Made by a program: the position numbers and the translations under genes
Part shown: positions 6,021 to 13,835 of the stretch, in pieces
How the letters are laid out: each line of letters begins with the position of its first letter
Numbering within the stretch: the first letter of the stretch is position 1
The notes under the pieces: model-generated
The model's database searches: none
Told to the model about the DNA's origin: nothing
What the model saw: only the letters and a program-made list of their open reading frames with translations
DNA from: Bacillota bacterium
GTDB lineage: Bacteria > Bacillota > Bacilli > Desulfuribacillales > Desulfuribacillaceae
Direction of reading: 5' to 3'
DNA length: 14,692 bases
Assembly: GCA_023388635.1 (NCBI GenBank)
Contig: JAEWFW010000062.1
Location: forward strand, 1-14,692

Positions 6021-7619
6021 ATGAGCGAACCAATTAAAAACGTCCTTGATTTTTATGGAGTTACGCCATTTGCATATGTTAAGTGCCCCGTATGCGGAGA
6101 GATATGTAGTGTAAAATTGGATAAGGTAGATCCTAAGCTGCCTAAATCAACACTTCCATGGGTATTGTTCTACAAAGACCTGTATAAATTGCCGATGATC
6201 ACATGCTGCAACGTCGAGCACTATCCAGAGTATATACATTTACAGGCAATTGGCGAACGCAATATAAATATTGATGAAGCAGATGCCGTACTCACCGATG
6301 AGCACAATAACCAAATAGGTAGCATCAAAACGCCGGTCGTTACGGACGATATCTTGGAGTATCCGATTACACGTACTTATCAAGAGCAATTGAATATTCA
6401 GAAGCAGATTGCACAGCAAAATAAGCTGCTTGCGAGAACGCAGGATGCATTTTACAAATCCTGTTATTCATATTTTTCTATTCATTTTGAGCAAATTATC
6501 CAAGAAATCGACGGTGAAGAAATACTCGATGTACTGAATGCGATGGCGAATACGCGCTTTGGTATTCATTTAAGTACTTTAAAGGTTCCCGACAGAATCA
6601 ATAAAAAAGACAAAAAAGCGTATATGAATTGGATGAAAAAACAAATCCGCTTTATCGTCGAACAAAACGACGAAGAAAGCAAGCAAATTGTTTTTTATTT
6701 AATCGTGCGTTACTTTGCAGAATGGGAATTGATCCAGGGGATCTATTATTTGCGCTGGAATGCCAAAAAATACGAAAAGATGATCGGCAAAACCCTTTTG
6801 TATTATATGATTCTGCAGTTTCCACTGACAAATTACTTTTCGTATCTGCGCGAGGAAACGCTGCATAAATTGATGTATCGCAAAAGCAACAATAGGCATC
6901 AATCGTTACCTGTGTATATTATCCAAAAGGATTTGGACAAGGCATATAATCAGATCAACAAAATGCAGCAGCTGATCGACAGACAGAAAGAGACAATTTT
7001 GCAATTGGAAAATAAGCTGGCGGATCTTGAGATGAAAAACGCCTCTTTGCAAAAACAGGTGCAGGATAAGGAAGAAGTTTCAATTTGTCAAGTGCAGACG
7101 AAGAAAATCAAAGAGCTCAAAGGCATTATTGATGAAATGCGTGTAGAAATCAATTGTTTGAGAGAACAGAGAGCATCTGAAATGCTCGAAGATTGTACCG
7201 GTGGTGACAGCAGGTTTCATAATAACGATCAAGAAGTGGGTACCGGTAAACCTCAAGTGCTGGACGACAGTATTTTAGAAGGAAAAGTCATCGGTATTTT
7301 CGGCGATGTTCAAATAAGTAAAGAAGACAATGGGAATCATACGCCATATACTATCATCAATTCCAGCACGGTACAGGACGCTGAAGGCATCAGCGTAATG
7401 AATCGCAGCTCGATCATCGTCGTCTTAACACAACATATTGCCCATAGCTGCATGTGGACTTTGAAAAGCTATGCATCGGCACATGAATTGCCGATATTGT
7501 TCTCACGCCATACGAATGTTCAGATTATTATCGATCAGGTGATCGCATTACTGGCAAAAAAACAAAAAAGTGAGCAAAACTATAAAAAAGATCTTGACAC
7601 TCCCCTTTTGAAATTATAA
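6021..7619 (+). CDS. Protein of unknown function with coiled coil and C-terminal DUF2325-like domain
   Basis: The 532-residue protein has no signal peptide or clear membrane span, so it is probably cytoplasmic. C22-P-V-C25 with C29, then C62-C63 and H67, could form a zinc site. Residues 120-290 are helix-rich, with many aromatic and charged residues. About 305-385 is a coiled coil (KMQQLIDRQKETILQLENKL). A polar linker (388-418) leads to a DUF2325-like domain (about 419-513) with GKVIGIFGDVQ, then S-S-I-I-V-V-L-T-Q-H-I-A-H-S-C-M-W and P-I-L-F-S-R-H-T-N; the H-S-x-M-W signature after the strand is typical. ATG 6021 is used because an in-frame stop lies at 6015. The nearest Shine-Dalgarno-like sequence (GGAG 6001-6004) is far away, so initiation looks weak. 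It follows selD by 72 bp with no terminator and may be cotranscribed. Its function is unknown. Confidence 0.8.
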   Translation: MSEPIKNVLDFYGVTPFAYVKCPVCGEICSVKLDKVDPKLPKSTLPWVLFYKDLYKLPMITCCNVEHYPEYIHLQAIGERNINIDEADAVLTDEHNNQIGSIKTPVVTDDILEYPITRTYQEQLNIQKQIAQQNKLLARTQDAFYKSCYSYFSIHFEQIIQEIDGEEILDVLNAMANTRFGIHLSTLKVPDRINKKDKKAYMNWMKKQIRFIVEQNDEESKQIVFYLIVRYFAEWELIQGIYYLRWNAKKYEKMIGKTLLYYMILQFPLTNYFSYLREETLHKLMYRKSNNRHQSLPVYIIQKDLDKAYNQINKMQQLIDRQKETILQLENKLADLEMKNASLQKQVQDKEEVSICQVQTKKIKELKGIIDEMRVEINCLREQRASEMLEDCTGGDSRFHNNDQEVGTGKPQVLDDSILEGKVIGIFGDVQISKEDNGNHTPYTIINSSTVQDAEGISVMNRSSIIVVLTQHIAHSCMWTLKSYASAHELPILFSRHTNVQIIIDQVIALLAKKQKSEQNYKKDLDTPLLKL

Positions 7620-7622
7620 AAT
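7594..7622 (+). promoter_or_regulatory. Promoter of the first binding-protein gene, inside the preceding CDS end
   Basis: TTGACA (7594-7599), 17 bp, TAAAAT (7617-7622). The -10 box overlaps the TAA stop codon of the DUF2325 gene. The expected start near 7629 gives a leader of about 60 nt. It shares the TTGACAC start with the two promoters at 8993 and 10312. Confidence 0.75.
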
Positions 7623-7691
7623 ATAGGAAATTTAATACTTTAACTTCATAAAGCATTAAAGGCGAAAGAAGAGAGAGGGGAGCTTAGAATT

Positions 7692-8876
7692 ATGAGTACA
7701 GCGAGGACAAAAAAGTTTTTAGTGTTGAGTTTGGTTGTTGTTATGTGTTTAGTTTTAATTACGGGTTGCAACAGTTCAAAAGAGAGCTCAAGCGGCGGGG
7801 AAACAGTAAAAATCGGCGGGAACTTCGAATTAACCGGCGGAGTGGCTGAATTTGGTAAAAAAGGAGAGAATGGTGCTAAGCTTGCTATCAAAGAGATTAA
7901 CGACAAAGGCGGAATTCTCGGGAAAAAAGTTCAGTATGTCGGTGCTGATAATAAGTCAGAAGCAGGGGAATCAACGGCTGCCACAACGAAGTTAGCTACG
8001 CAAGATAAAGTTGTTGGTATTATAGGACCAATGACGACAGGAAATACATTGGCGGCGATTCCGGTCGTTACCGAGCATAAAATTCCATTGGTGACACCAA
8101 CAGGAACCAATGCGACGATTACAGTTAACGAAAATGGAACGCTGAATGATTGGTTGTTTAGAGCATGTTTTATCGACCCATTCCAGGGAGAAGTAGCTGC
8201 TAACTTTGCGCTTGATTCATTGAACGTATCGACAGCAGCACTAGTCATCGACCAAAAGGGTGACTACGCGAAAGGATTGGCACAAAGTTTCAAAGATACA
8301 TTTGAAAAAGCAGGCAAGCAAATTGTCGCATCAGAACAATATGTTGCCGGTCAAGATACAGATTTCCGTGCAATTTTGACAAATATCCGCGGCAAAAACC
8401 CGGATGTCGTATTCATACCTGGATATTACGGTGAAGTGGGTATGATTATTAAACAAGCACGTGAATTGGGAATTACTGCGATTATGCTTGGTGGAGACGG
8501 CTGGGGTACCGGACCAATTGTCGATATCGCCGGTGCAGATGCTATGAATAACACATATTATGTAGACCATGTAGCGGCAGATGATCCGGCATTGGCAGAA
8601 TTCGTAGCAGCTTATCAGAATGAATACAATCAAGAAGCTGATAGCTTTGCAGCCTTAGGATATGACGCAACGAAATTGTTGTTGGCTGCCATTGAGCAGG
8701 CAGGCAGTACTGACGGAGAAGCGGTTCAGCAGGCGTTAGTTAATATTCAAGGCTTTACTGGTATCAGTGGCAAATTCGACATTGATCCTGCTACACACAA
8801 TCCGAAGAAAAGCGCGACGATTTTGCAGTTTGTCGATGGAGAAAAAGTATTCTCCAGCAGAGTTGATCCGAAATAA
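7692..8876 (+). CDS. Branched-chain amino acid ABC transporter, substrate-binding lipoprotein 1
   Basis: The 394-residue protein is the extracellular receptor of a Leu/Ile/Val-type (HAAT family) ABC importer. It has a lipoprotein signal: basic start, hydrophobic stretch and lipobox ITG-C with the lipidated cysteine at C26, then a Ser-rich linker. The mature part shows the type I periplasmic-binding fold: V-K-I-G-G-N-F-E-L-T-G, the G-P-M-T-T-G-N-T-L-A-A ligand region, A-A-L-V-I-D-Q-K-G-D-Y-A-K-G, and D-V-V-F-I-P-G-Y-Y-G-E. ATG 7692 follows GAGAGGGGAGC. It is closely similar to the next gene, and the permease and ATPase genes lie downstream. Branched-chain amino acids are the likely ligands, but related proteins bind other amino acids or amides. 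A terminator-like hairpin follows. Confidence 0.93.
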   Translation: MSTARTKKFLVLSLVVVMCLVLITGCNSSKESSSGGETVKIGGNFELTGGVAEFGKKGENGAKLAIKEINDKGGILGKKVQYVGADNKSEAGESTAATTKLATQDKVVGIIGPMTTGNTLAAIPVVTEHKIPLVTPTGTNATITVNENGTLNDWLFRACFIDPFQGEVAANFALDSLNVSTAALVIDQKGDYAKGLAQSFKDTFEKAGKQIVASEQYVAGQDTDFRAILTNIRGKNPDVVFIPGYYGEVGMIIKQARELGITAIMLGGDGWGTGPIVDIAGADAMNNTYYVDHVAADDPALAEFVAAYQNEYNQEADSFAALGYDATKLLLAAIEQAGSTDGEAVQQALVNIQGFTGISGKFDIDPATHNPKKSATILQFVDGEKVFSSRVDPK

Positions 8877-8923
8877 CCATATAAGTAAAATTTTTATCTG
8901 AGAGCGCTCAAATAAAAACTACT

Positions 8924-8950
8924 GAGAGGGGATGATTCCCCTCTCATTTT
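8924..8950 (+). terminator. Terminator between the two binding-protein genes
   Basis: GAGAGGGGA (8924-8932) pairs perfectly with TCCCCTCTC (8937-8945) around a TGAT loop, followed by ATTTTA. The tract of T is short, so some read-through is likely. A separate 8-bp palindrome GAGCGCTC lies at 8902-8909. Confidence 0.75.
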
Positions 8951-8992
8951 AGTGTGACTGCGTAAGTTATTTGAGAATTGATAGCTTGTATA

Positions 8993-9021
8993 TTGACACC
9001 CCTACTAATAATATATACACT
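8993..9021 (+). promoter_or_regulatory. Promoter of the second binding-protein gene
   Basis: TTGACA (8993-8998), 17 bp, TACACT (9016-9021). The -35 box is perfect and the -10 weak, with a TATAAA just downstream as an alternative. Over 30 bp (8992-9021) it agrees with the livH promoter (10311-10340) at 21 positions, and a shared ATAGC lies upstream of both. Confidence 0.6.
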
Positions 9022-9090
9022 TATAAATATTTACTATTTATGCTTCACCAAAAAAACGCTTTAACTTTAAAAAGGAGAGAAAATCACACA

Positions 9091-10257
9091 ATGAAGAAAA
9101 GAAAATTAATTACGTTTGGATGGGTAATGGTAATGTCCCTAGCATTATTGACGGGATGCGGGTCTTCGGGCTCTAACGATGATGTCATCAAAATTGGCGG
9201 TAACCTTGAATTGACAGGTGGCGCTGCTGAATTCGGCAAAAAAGGGGAAAATGGTTTAAAACTAGCAATTAAAGAAATCAATGCACAAGGTGGATTACTT
9301 GGAAAACAGATTCAATATGTCAGTGCAGACAACAAATCAGAGGCTGGCGAGGCAACAGCCGCTACAACAAAATTGATTACACAGGATAAGGTTGTAGGTA
9401 TTGTCGGACCTATGACGACAGGAAATACTTTGGCAGCAATCCCAGTTGCCACTGAGAATAAAATTCCGTTGGTTACACCCGCGGGGACCAATGAAACATT
9501 GACAGTAAAAGCAGACGGAACTCTAAATGAATGGATATTCAGAGCATGTTTTATCGATCCATTCCAAGGAGAAGTTGCTGCAAACTTTGCGCTGGATGAT
9601 TTAAAGGTTTCTCAAGCAGCACTTGTTATCGATCAAAAAGGTGACTATGCAAAGGGATTGGCACGTAGTTTCCAAGAAACATTTGAGGCGGCAGGAAAAC
9701 AAGTAGTGGCATCGGAACAATACGTTGCCGGACAAGATACAGACTTCCGTGCGATATTGACAAATATCCGTTCAAAGAATCCTGATGTCATTTTTATTCC
9801 GGGATATTATGGAGAAGTGGGCATGATCATTAAGCAGGCTCGTGAATTAGGGATTGAAGCAATGATTATCGGTGGAGACGGTTGGGGTACTGGACCGATT
9901 GTCGATGTAGCAGGCAAAGAGTCGATGAACAATACGTATTATGTAGACCATGTTGCCGCAGATGATCCGGCATTAGTAGAATTTGCAAAAGCATATAAAG
10001 AAGAGTACGGACAAGACGCAGATAGCTTTGGAGTTCTTGGATATGACGCAGGCAAACTGTTATTTGCTGCCATTGAAAAAGCCAATAGTACAGATGGAGA
10101 AGCTATTAAAGCTGCTCTAGAGACTACTACAGGACTAAAAGGAGTCAGCGGGGAAATCAACATTGACGCTGCAACACATAATCCGAAAAAGAGTGCGACA
10201 ATCTTGGAGTTTAGAGATGGAGAAAAAATATTCTCTACAAGAGTTGACCCTAAATAG
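9091..10257 (+). CDS. Branched-chain amino acid ABC transporter, substrate-binding lipoprotein 2
   Basis: This 388-residue paralogue of the preceding gene matches it along almost its full length, with blocks such as GGDGWGTGPIVD, NNTYYVDHVAADDPAL and NPKKSATIL. The start is ATG 9091, since AAAGGAGAG lies 10 nt upstream and the protein then begins M-K-K-R-K with a proper lipoprotein signal ending LLTG-C23. An upstream in-frame start at 8971 would add 40 residues before the signal peptide and lies ahead of the promoter. It should feed the same LivHMGF complex. Differences such as T-P-T-G-T-N against T-P-A-G-T-N near the ligand region could alter specificity, but this cannot be judged by eye. 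Confidence 0.93.
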   Translation: MKKRKLITFGWVMVMSLALLTGCGSSGSNDDVIKIGGNLELTGGAAEFGKKGENGLKLAIKEINAQGGLLGKQIQYVSADNKSEAGEATAATTKLITQDKVVGIVGPMTTGNTLAAIPVATENKIPLVTPAGTNETLTVKADGTLNEWIFRACFIDPFQGEVAANFALDDLKVSQAALVIDQKGDYAKGLARSFQETFEAAGKQVVASEQYVAGQDTDFRAILTNIRSKNPDVIFIPGYYGEVGMIIKQARELGIEAMIIGGDGWGTGPIVDVAGKESMNNTYYVDHVAADDPALVEFAKAYKEEYGQDADSFGVLGYDAGKLLFAAIEKANSTDGEAIKAALETTTGLKGVSGEINIDAATHNPKKSATILEFRDGEKIFSTRVDPK

Positions 10258-10311
10258 GTCGTTCGTTGTAATATAGGACACGTGCGAGGCGCAAAAATCT
10301 GTTATAGCATA

Positions 10312-10340
10312 TTGACACTGTCCTAAATAATATATAAAAT
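10312..10340 (+). promoter_or_regulatory. Promoter of the livHMGF operon
   Basis: TTGACA (10312-10317), 17 bp, TAAAAT (10335-10340): a near-consensus promoter 54 bp after the second binding-protein gene. The expected start near 10347 gives a leader of about 113 nt containing two inverted repeats. Confidence 0.75.
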
Positions 10341-10362
10341 TAAGGTACTTTCATACGTTATT

Positions 10363-10378
10363 GTATCAATGTTGATAC
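10363..10378 (+). promoter_or_regulatory. Operator-like dyad in the livH leader
   Basis: GTATCAA (10363-10369) and TTGATAC (10372-10378) are perfect complements separated by TG. The dyad begins about 16 bp after the predicted transcription start, a position suited to a repressor roadblock. It could also form a small RNA hairpin. No known regulator motif (CodY box, T-box) is recognised. Confidence 0.4.
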
Positions 10379-10407
10379 CTTATCTTAACTAGTCGTATTG
10401 ACAGGAG

Positions 10408-10439
10408 AGGGGGCGTAATCGCCCCCTAATTATGATTTT
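10408..10439 (+). terminator. GC-rich hairpin before livH, partial terminator or attenuator
   Basis: AGGGGGCG (10408-10415) pairs perfectly with CGCCCCCT (10420-10427) around a TAAT loop. The following AATTATGATTTT is only partly T-rich, so termination should be incomplete. It resembles the hairpin after the first binding protein (both run GAGAGGGG into ATTTTAG), but here it lies downstream of a promoter. It would reduce transcription into livH from both sources. Confidence 0.5.
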
Positions 10440-10459
10440 AGACGAATAGGAGTGAAAAC

Positions 10460-11353
10460 ATGGGAAGCGTTGAGTTGATATTGCAGCAATTCATCAATGG
10501 GCTTTCACTAGGGAGCATTTATGCCTTAATTGCTTTGGGTTATACAATGGTTTACGGTATCATTAAGCTTATTAACTTTGCCCACGGCGATATTATGATG
10601 GTAGGTGCCTATGTAGGTTGGTTTTCGACGACAACTCTCAAGTTAAAGTTTTTGCCGGCGCTGTTACTCGCTATGGTAGTCACAGCGGTATTAGGTGTTA
10701 TTATTGAGAGAATTGCGTATAAACCATTAAGAAATGCTACGCGACTGGCAGCGTTAATCACCGCTATTGGGATGTCATTTTTCCTCGAGTACGGCGGTAT
10801 TCTTGTCGTCGGACCACAGGTTCGAACATTCCCGCAAGACGTATTTCCTCAGGGAGTGTACAACCTTTTTGGGAATGTCACTTTCAAATATGGTGACATT
10901 GTCATAATCATTACAGCTGTTGTATTGATGACACTTTTGCACACAGTAGTCAAATACACCAAAGTAGGGAAAGCGATGCGTGCAGTTTCGCATGATAAAG
11001 CTGCAGCTGCCCTCATGGGAATTAACGTAAACAATACGATTTCTGCAACTTTTGCGATCGGATCATGCTTAGCTGCAGCAGCTGGAGTGCTTATGGGAGT
11101 GTATTTTAACACGATCAATCCGTTGATGGGTGTTATGCCAGGTCTAAAAGCATTCGTCGCAGCGGTATTGGGTGGCATTGGGATCATTCCGGGTGCTATG
11201 GTAGGTGGAGTTGCTATGGGATTGATTGAAGCGCTTGTCAGCGGTTTGGGGTATTCGACATGGCGCGATGCTGTAGCATTTTTCATCCTAATTCTTGTCT
11301 TGATTGTAAAACCGGCCGGTCTATTAGGCAAAAACACTCGTGAGAAAGTGTAG
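10460..11353 (+). CDS. livH: Branched-chain amino acid ABC transporter permease
   Basis: This 297-residue integral membrane protein is one half of the transport channel. It carries the LivH signature G-Y-T-M-V-Y-G-I-I-K-L-I-N-F-A-H-G-D (about 28-45). The permease loop for the ATPase includes Y-T-K-V-G-K-A-M-R-A-V-S-H-D-K-A-A-A-A-L-M-G-I-N (about 166-189), and the C-terminus has the G-L-K-A-F-V-A-A-V-L-G-G-I-G motif. Several hydrophobic spans cover most of its length. AGGAG (10448-10452) lies 7 nt before the ATG. It is followed immediately by livM. Confidence 0.95.
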   Translation: MGSVELILQQFINGLSLGSIYALIALGYTMVYGIIKLINFAHGDIMMVGAYVGWFSTTTLKLKFLPALLLAMVVTAVLGVIIERIAYKPLRNATRLAALITAIGMSFFLEYGGILVVGPQVRTFPQDVFPQGVYNLFGNVTFKYGDIVIIITAVVLMTLLHTVVKYTKVGKAMRAVSHDKAAAALMGINVNNTISATFAIGSCLAAAAGVLMGVYFNTINPLMGVMPGLKAFVAAVLGGIGIIPGAMVGGVAMGLIEALVSGLGYSTWRDAVAFFILILVLIVKPAGLLGKNTREKV

Positions 11354-11362
11354 GTGGATTAT

Positions 11363-12313
11363 ATGAATGTATTAAATAAGAAGAACGGCATAATTCTCCT
11401 TGGCCTTTTAGTCGTCTATGGTATAGTACAAGGCTTGATCAGTGGCGGAATACTAAGTCCATACTATAATATGACATTGATTCTAGTGTGCATATATATC
11501 ATACTCGCAGTCAGTCAAAACCTAATTACCGGATTTACCGGTCAATTGGCAATTGGGCATGCGGGTTTTATGGCGATTGGTGCCTATATGTCCGCTATGG
11601 TTGTTATGAAGTTCCAAGGGTCGCTCGTTATGGGGCTGATTTTTGGCGCATTGTGCGCAGCGCTCGCCGGGATGCTCATTGGTATACCGACGCTACGCTT
11701 GCGGGGAGATTACTTGGCAATTGCAACTTTAGGATTGGGAGAGATCGTACGTATTGTCTTTTTAAACACGGACTACCTTGGTGGAGCGACAGGATTTGCT
11801 GTTACAAAAACAATCGGTTGGACCTGGGCATTTTGGTTAATGGTTGCCAGTGTTGCCATCATTAGTAATTTTATTAATTCCTCACATGGTAGAGCGTGTA
11901 TCTCAATTAGAGAAAATGAAATTGCAGCAGAAGCGATGGGTATTAACACAACGAAATATAAAGTTATGGCGTTTACAATTGGCGCAATGTTTGCTGGGTT
12001 GGCAGGAGGTATTTATGCCAATTACATGTATACGATTCAGCCCTTGACATTTAACTTCCTGAAATCATTCGAAATTTTGGCAATGGTTGTACTTGGGGGA
12101 TTGGGCAGTATTACAGGTGCGATTCTTGGAGCATCGCTTATGACAATTGCTTCGGCTCTATTGGCAAATTATCCTGAGATACGTATGGTGGCAATTGCGA
12201 TTCTCTTGATTGTCCTAATGATTTTTAGACCGAACGGTATTATGGGCAATAAAGAGTTCAAAATAGGTTTTCTAAACTCGAGAAAGAAAGGTGATGAGAA
12301 TGGCGCTGCTTAA
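11363..12313 (+). CDS. livM: Branched-chain amino acid ABC transporter permease
   Basis: This is the second membrane subunit, 316 residues from ATG 11363. The LivM signature G-F-T-G-Q-L-A-I-G-H-A-G-F-M-A-I-G-A-Y is followed by T-L-R-L-R-G-D-Y-L-A-I-A-T-L-G-L-G-E-I and the ATPase-coupling loop G-R-A-C-I-S-I-R-E-N-E-I-A-A-E-A-M-G-I-N. ATG 11363 is preferred because TAGGTGGA lies just upstream. A GTG at 11354, directly after the livH stop, would add three residues and cannot be excluded. The end overlaps livG. Confidence 0.94.
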   Translation: MNVLNKKNGIILLGLLVVYGIVQGLISGGILSPYYNMTLILVCIYIILAVSQNLITGFTGQLAIGHAGFMAIGAYMSAMVVMKFQGSLVMGLIFGALCAALAGMLIGIPTLRLRGDYLAIATLGLGEIVRIVFLNTDYLGGATGFAVTKTIGWTWAFWLMVASVAIISNFINSSHGRACISIRENEIAAEAMGINTTKYKVMAFTIGAMFAGLAGGIYANYMYTIQPLTFNFLKSFEILAMVVLGGLGSITGAILGASLMTIASALLANYPEIRMVAIAILLIVLMIFRPNGIMGNKEFKIGFLNSRKKGDENGAA

Positions 12314-13067
12314 AGTTGAGAATCTGTCAAAATCGTTTAGTGGTCTCAAGGCTGTCTCAAACCTAGATATGGAAATCAATAAAGGGGAACTTATCGGTTT
12401 AATCGGACCGAATGGTGCGGGGAAAACGACGGCATTTAACTTGCTAACGGGTGTATACGTGCCGACGGAAGGCACAATTACATTTGCCGGGAAGAAAATG
12501 AACGGAATTCCGCCGTATAAAGTTTCTCATCATGGCATCGGTCGTACATTTCAGAACATCCGGCTGTTTGATGATTTGACTGTTTTGGACAATGTCAAAA
12601 TTGCATACCATCAGCACGTTTCCTATAATACATTGACAGGAATCTTGCGTTTGCCTGGATATTTCAAGGGTGAAGCCGAGATGGAAAAGAAATCTTTAGA
12701 ATTTCTGAAAATTTTTGATTTAGATACGAAAGCATATGAATTAGCGAAGAACCTCCCCTATGGTCAGCAGAGACGATTGGAAATCGCCAGAGCATTAGCT
12801 ACACAGCCTGAATTATTGCTTTTGGATGAACCGGCTGCCGGTATGAATCCTCAGGAAACGCATAATTTAATGGAATTGATTCGTTGGATTCGCGAAAAAT
12901 TTAATTTGACAATCTTGTTGATAGAACACGATATGCCTTTAGTCATGGGTGTGTGTGAGCGCATTTATGTTTTGGATTACGGAACAGTCATCGCTCACGG
13001 AACACCGGCAGAAATTCAGAACAACCCGAAAGTTATCGAGGCATACCTTGGAGAGGAGGCTCACTAA
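12300..13067 (+). CDS. livG: Branched-chain amino acid ABC transporter ATPase
   Basis: This is one of the two ATPases of the importer, 255 residues from ATG 12300. Walker A is G-P-N-G-A-G-K-T-T (36-44). The signature is the LivG-type L-P-Y-G-Q-Q-R-R-L-E-I-A-R in place of LSGGQ, and Walker B is L-L-L-L-D-E-P-A-A-G-M-N-P, with the switch histidine in L-I-E-H-D. ATG 12300 is chosen for AGGTGA 5 nt upstream; GTG 12291 and ATG 12294 are in frame. It overlaps the end of livM by 14 nt. Confidence 0.95.
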   Translation: MALLKVENLSKSFSGLKAVSNLDMEINKGELIGLIGPNGAGKTTAFNLLTGVYVPTEGTITFAGKKMNGIPPYKVSHHGIGRTFQNIRLFDDLTVLDNVKIAYHQHVSYNTLTGILRLPGYFKGEAEMEKKSLEFLKIFDLDTKAYELAKNLPYGQQRRLEIARALATQPELLLLDEPAAGMNPQETHNLMELIRWIREKFNLTILLIEHDMPLVMGVCERIYVLDYGTVIAHGTPAEIQNNPKVIEAYLGEEAH

Positions 13068-13771
13068 TGCTGACAATGAACCAGGTTCATGTATATTATG
13101 GTGCAATCCATGCATTAAAAGGCATTACTTTTGAAGTAAACAAAGGAGAAATTGTCACGCTCATCGGCTCCAATGGCGCAGGTAAAAGTACATGCTTGAA
13201 CACAATTTCCGCATTGCTTCGTCCGAAAGAAGGGGAAGTAACTTTTAAGGATAAAAACTTGAAAGAAGTGACTGCACCGGCTGTTGTTTCTATGGGTATA
13301 TCTCATGTACCGGAAGGGCGTCGCATTTTTGCCAATATGACAGTTTCTGAGAATCTCGATTTAGGGGCTTTTATTCGTAAAGATCGCCAAGGAATTAAAG
13401 CAGATAAAGAAAACGTATACAATTTGTTCCCACGTTTGAAAGAGCGCCGTCGCCAAGTTGCCGGTACACTTTCCGGTGGAGAGCAGCAAATGCTGGCAAT
13501 GGGAAGGGCATTGATGTCTCGCCCAGAATTGTTATTACTTGATGAGCCGTCGATGGGATTGGCGCCGCTTTTGGTCAAACAAATTTTTGAAATCGTTCAA
13601 GAAATCAATGCTTCGGGGACAACAGTACTGCTCGTTGAGCAAAATGCGAGAATGGCACTTTCCATTGCCCATAGAGCTTATGTATTAGAAACAGGAAAAA
13701 TCGTTTTATCTGGTGATGCTAAGGAATTGATGGAAAGTGAAGAAGTGAGAAAAGCGTATTTAGGAGGCTAG
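13067..13771 (+). CDS. livF: Branched-chain amino acid ABC transporter ATPase
   Basis: This is the second ATPase, 234 residues, the usual LivF length. Walker A is G-S-N-G-A-G-K-S-T (34-42), the Q-loop region reads S-H-V-P-E-G-R-R-I-F, and the signature L-S-G-G-E-Q-Q-M-L-A-M-G-R-A-L leads to Walker B L-L-L-L-D-E-P-S-M-G-L-A-P. Its ATG shares one base with the livG stop codon, and GAGAGGAGG lies 7 nt upstream. LivG and LivF are expected to pair as a heterodimer. Confidence 0.96.
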   Translation: MLTMNQVHVYYGAIHALKGITFEVNKGEIVTLIGSNGAGKSTCLNTISALLRPKEGEVTFKDKNLKEVTAPAVVSMGISHVPEGRRIFANMTVSENLDLGAFIRKDRQGIKADKENVYNLFPRLKERRRQVAGTLSGGEQQMLAMGRALMSRPELLLLDEPSMGLAPLLVKQIFEIVQEINASGTTVLLVEQNARMALSIAHRAYVLETGKIVLSGDAKELMESEEVRKAYLGG

Positions 13772-13835
13772 CATAAGTAGGTGCTTTTGACATATAATTT
13801 TCAATAGTAAGTCCACTTTTGAGGAGGGCGCAACC

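Noticed and set aside
8971..9090. 40-residue N-terminal extension of the second binding protein
   Set aside because: It would precede the signal peptide, lacks a ribosome binding site, and begins upstream of the promoter at 8993. ATG 9091 has a strong ribosome binding site.
10398..10403. Further TTGACA before livH as a fourth promoter
   Set aside because: No -10 element lies at a suitable distance, and the GC-rich hairpin occupies the spacer.
10341..10459. T-box riboswitch or CodY site in the livH leader
   Set aside because: I looked for the T-box core (AGGGTGGNACCGCG-like) and for a CodY-type palindrome and found neither.
10849..11337. Long minus-strand open frame opposite livH
   Set aside because: It is a shadow of a real gene: livH has clear family motifs on the plus strand, and this frame has no ribosome binding site or recognisable motif.
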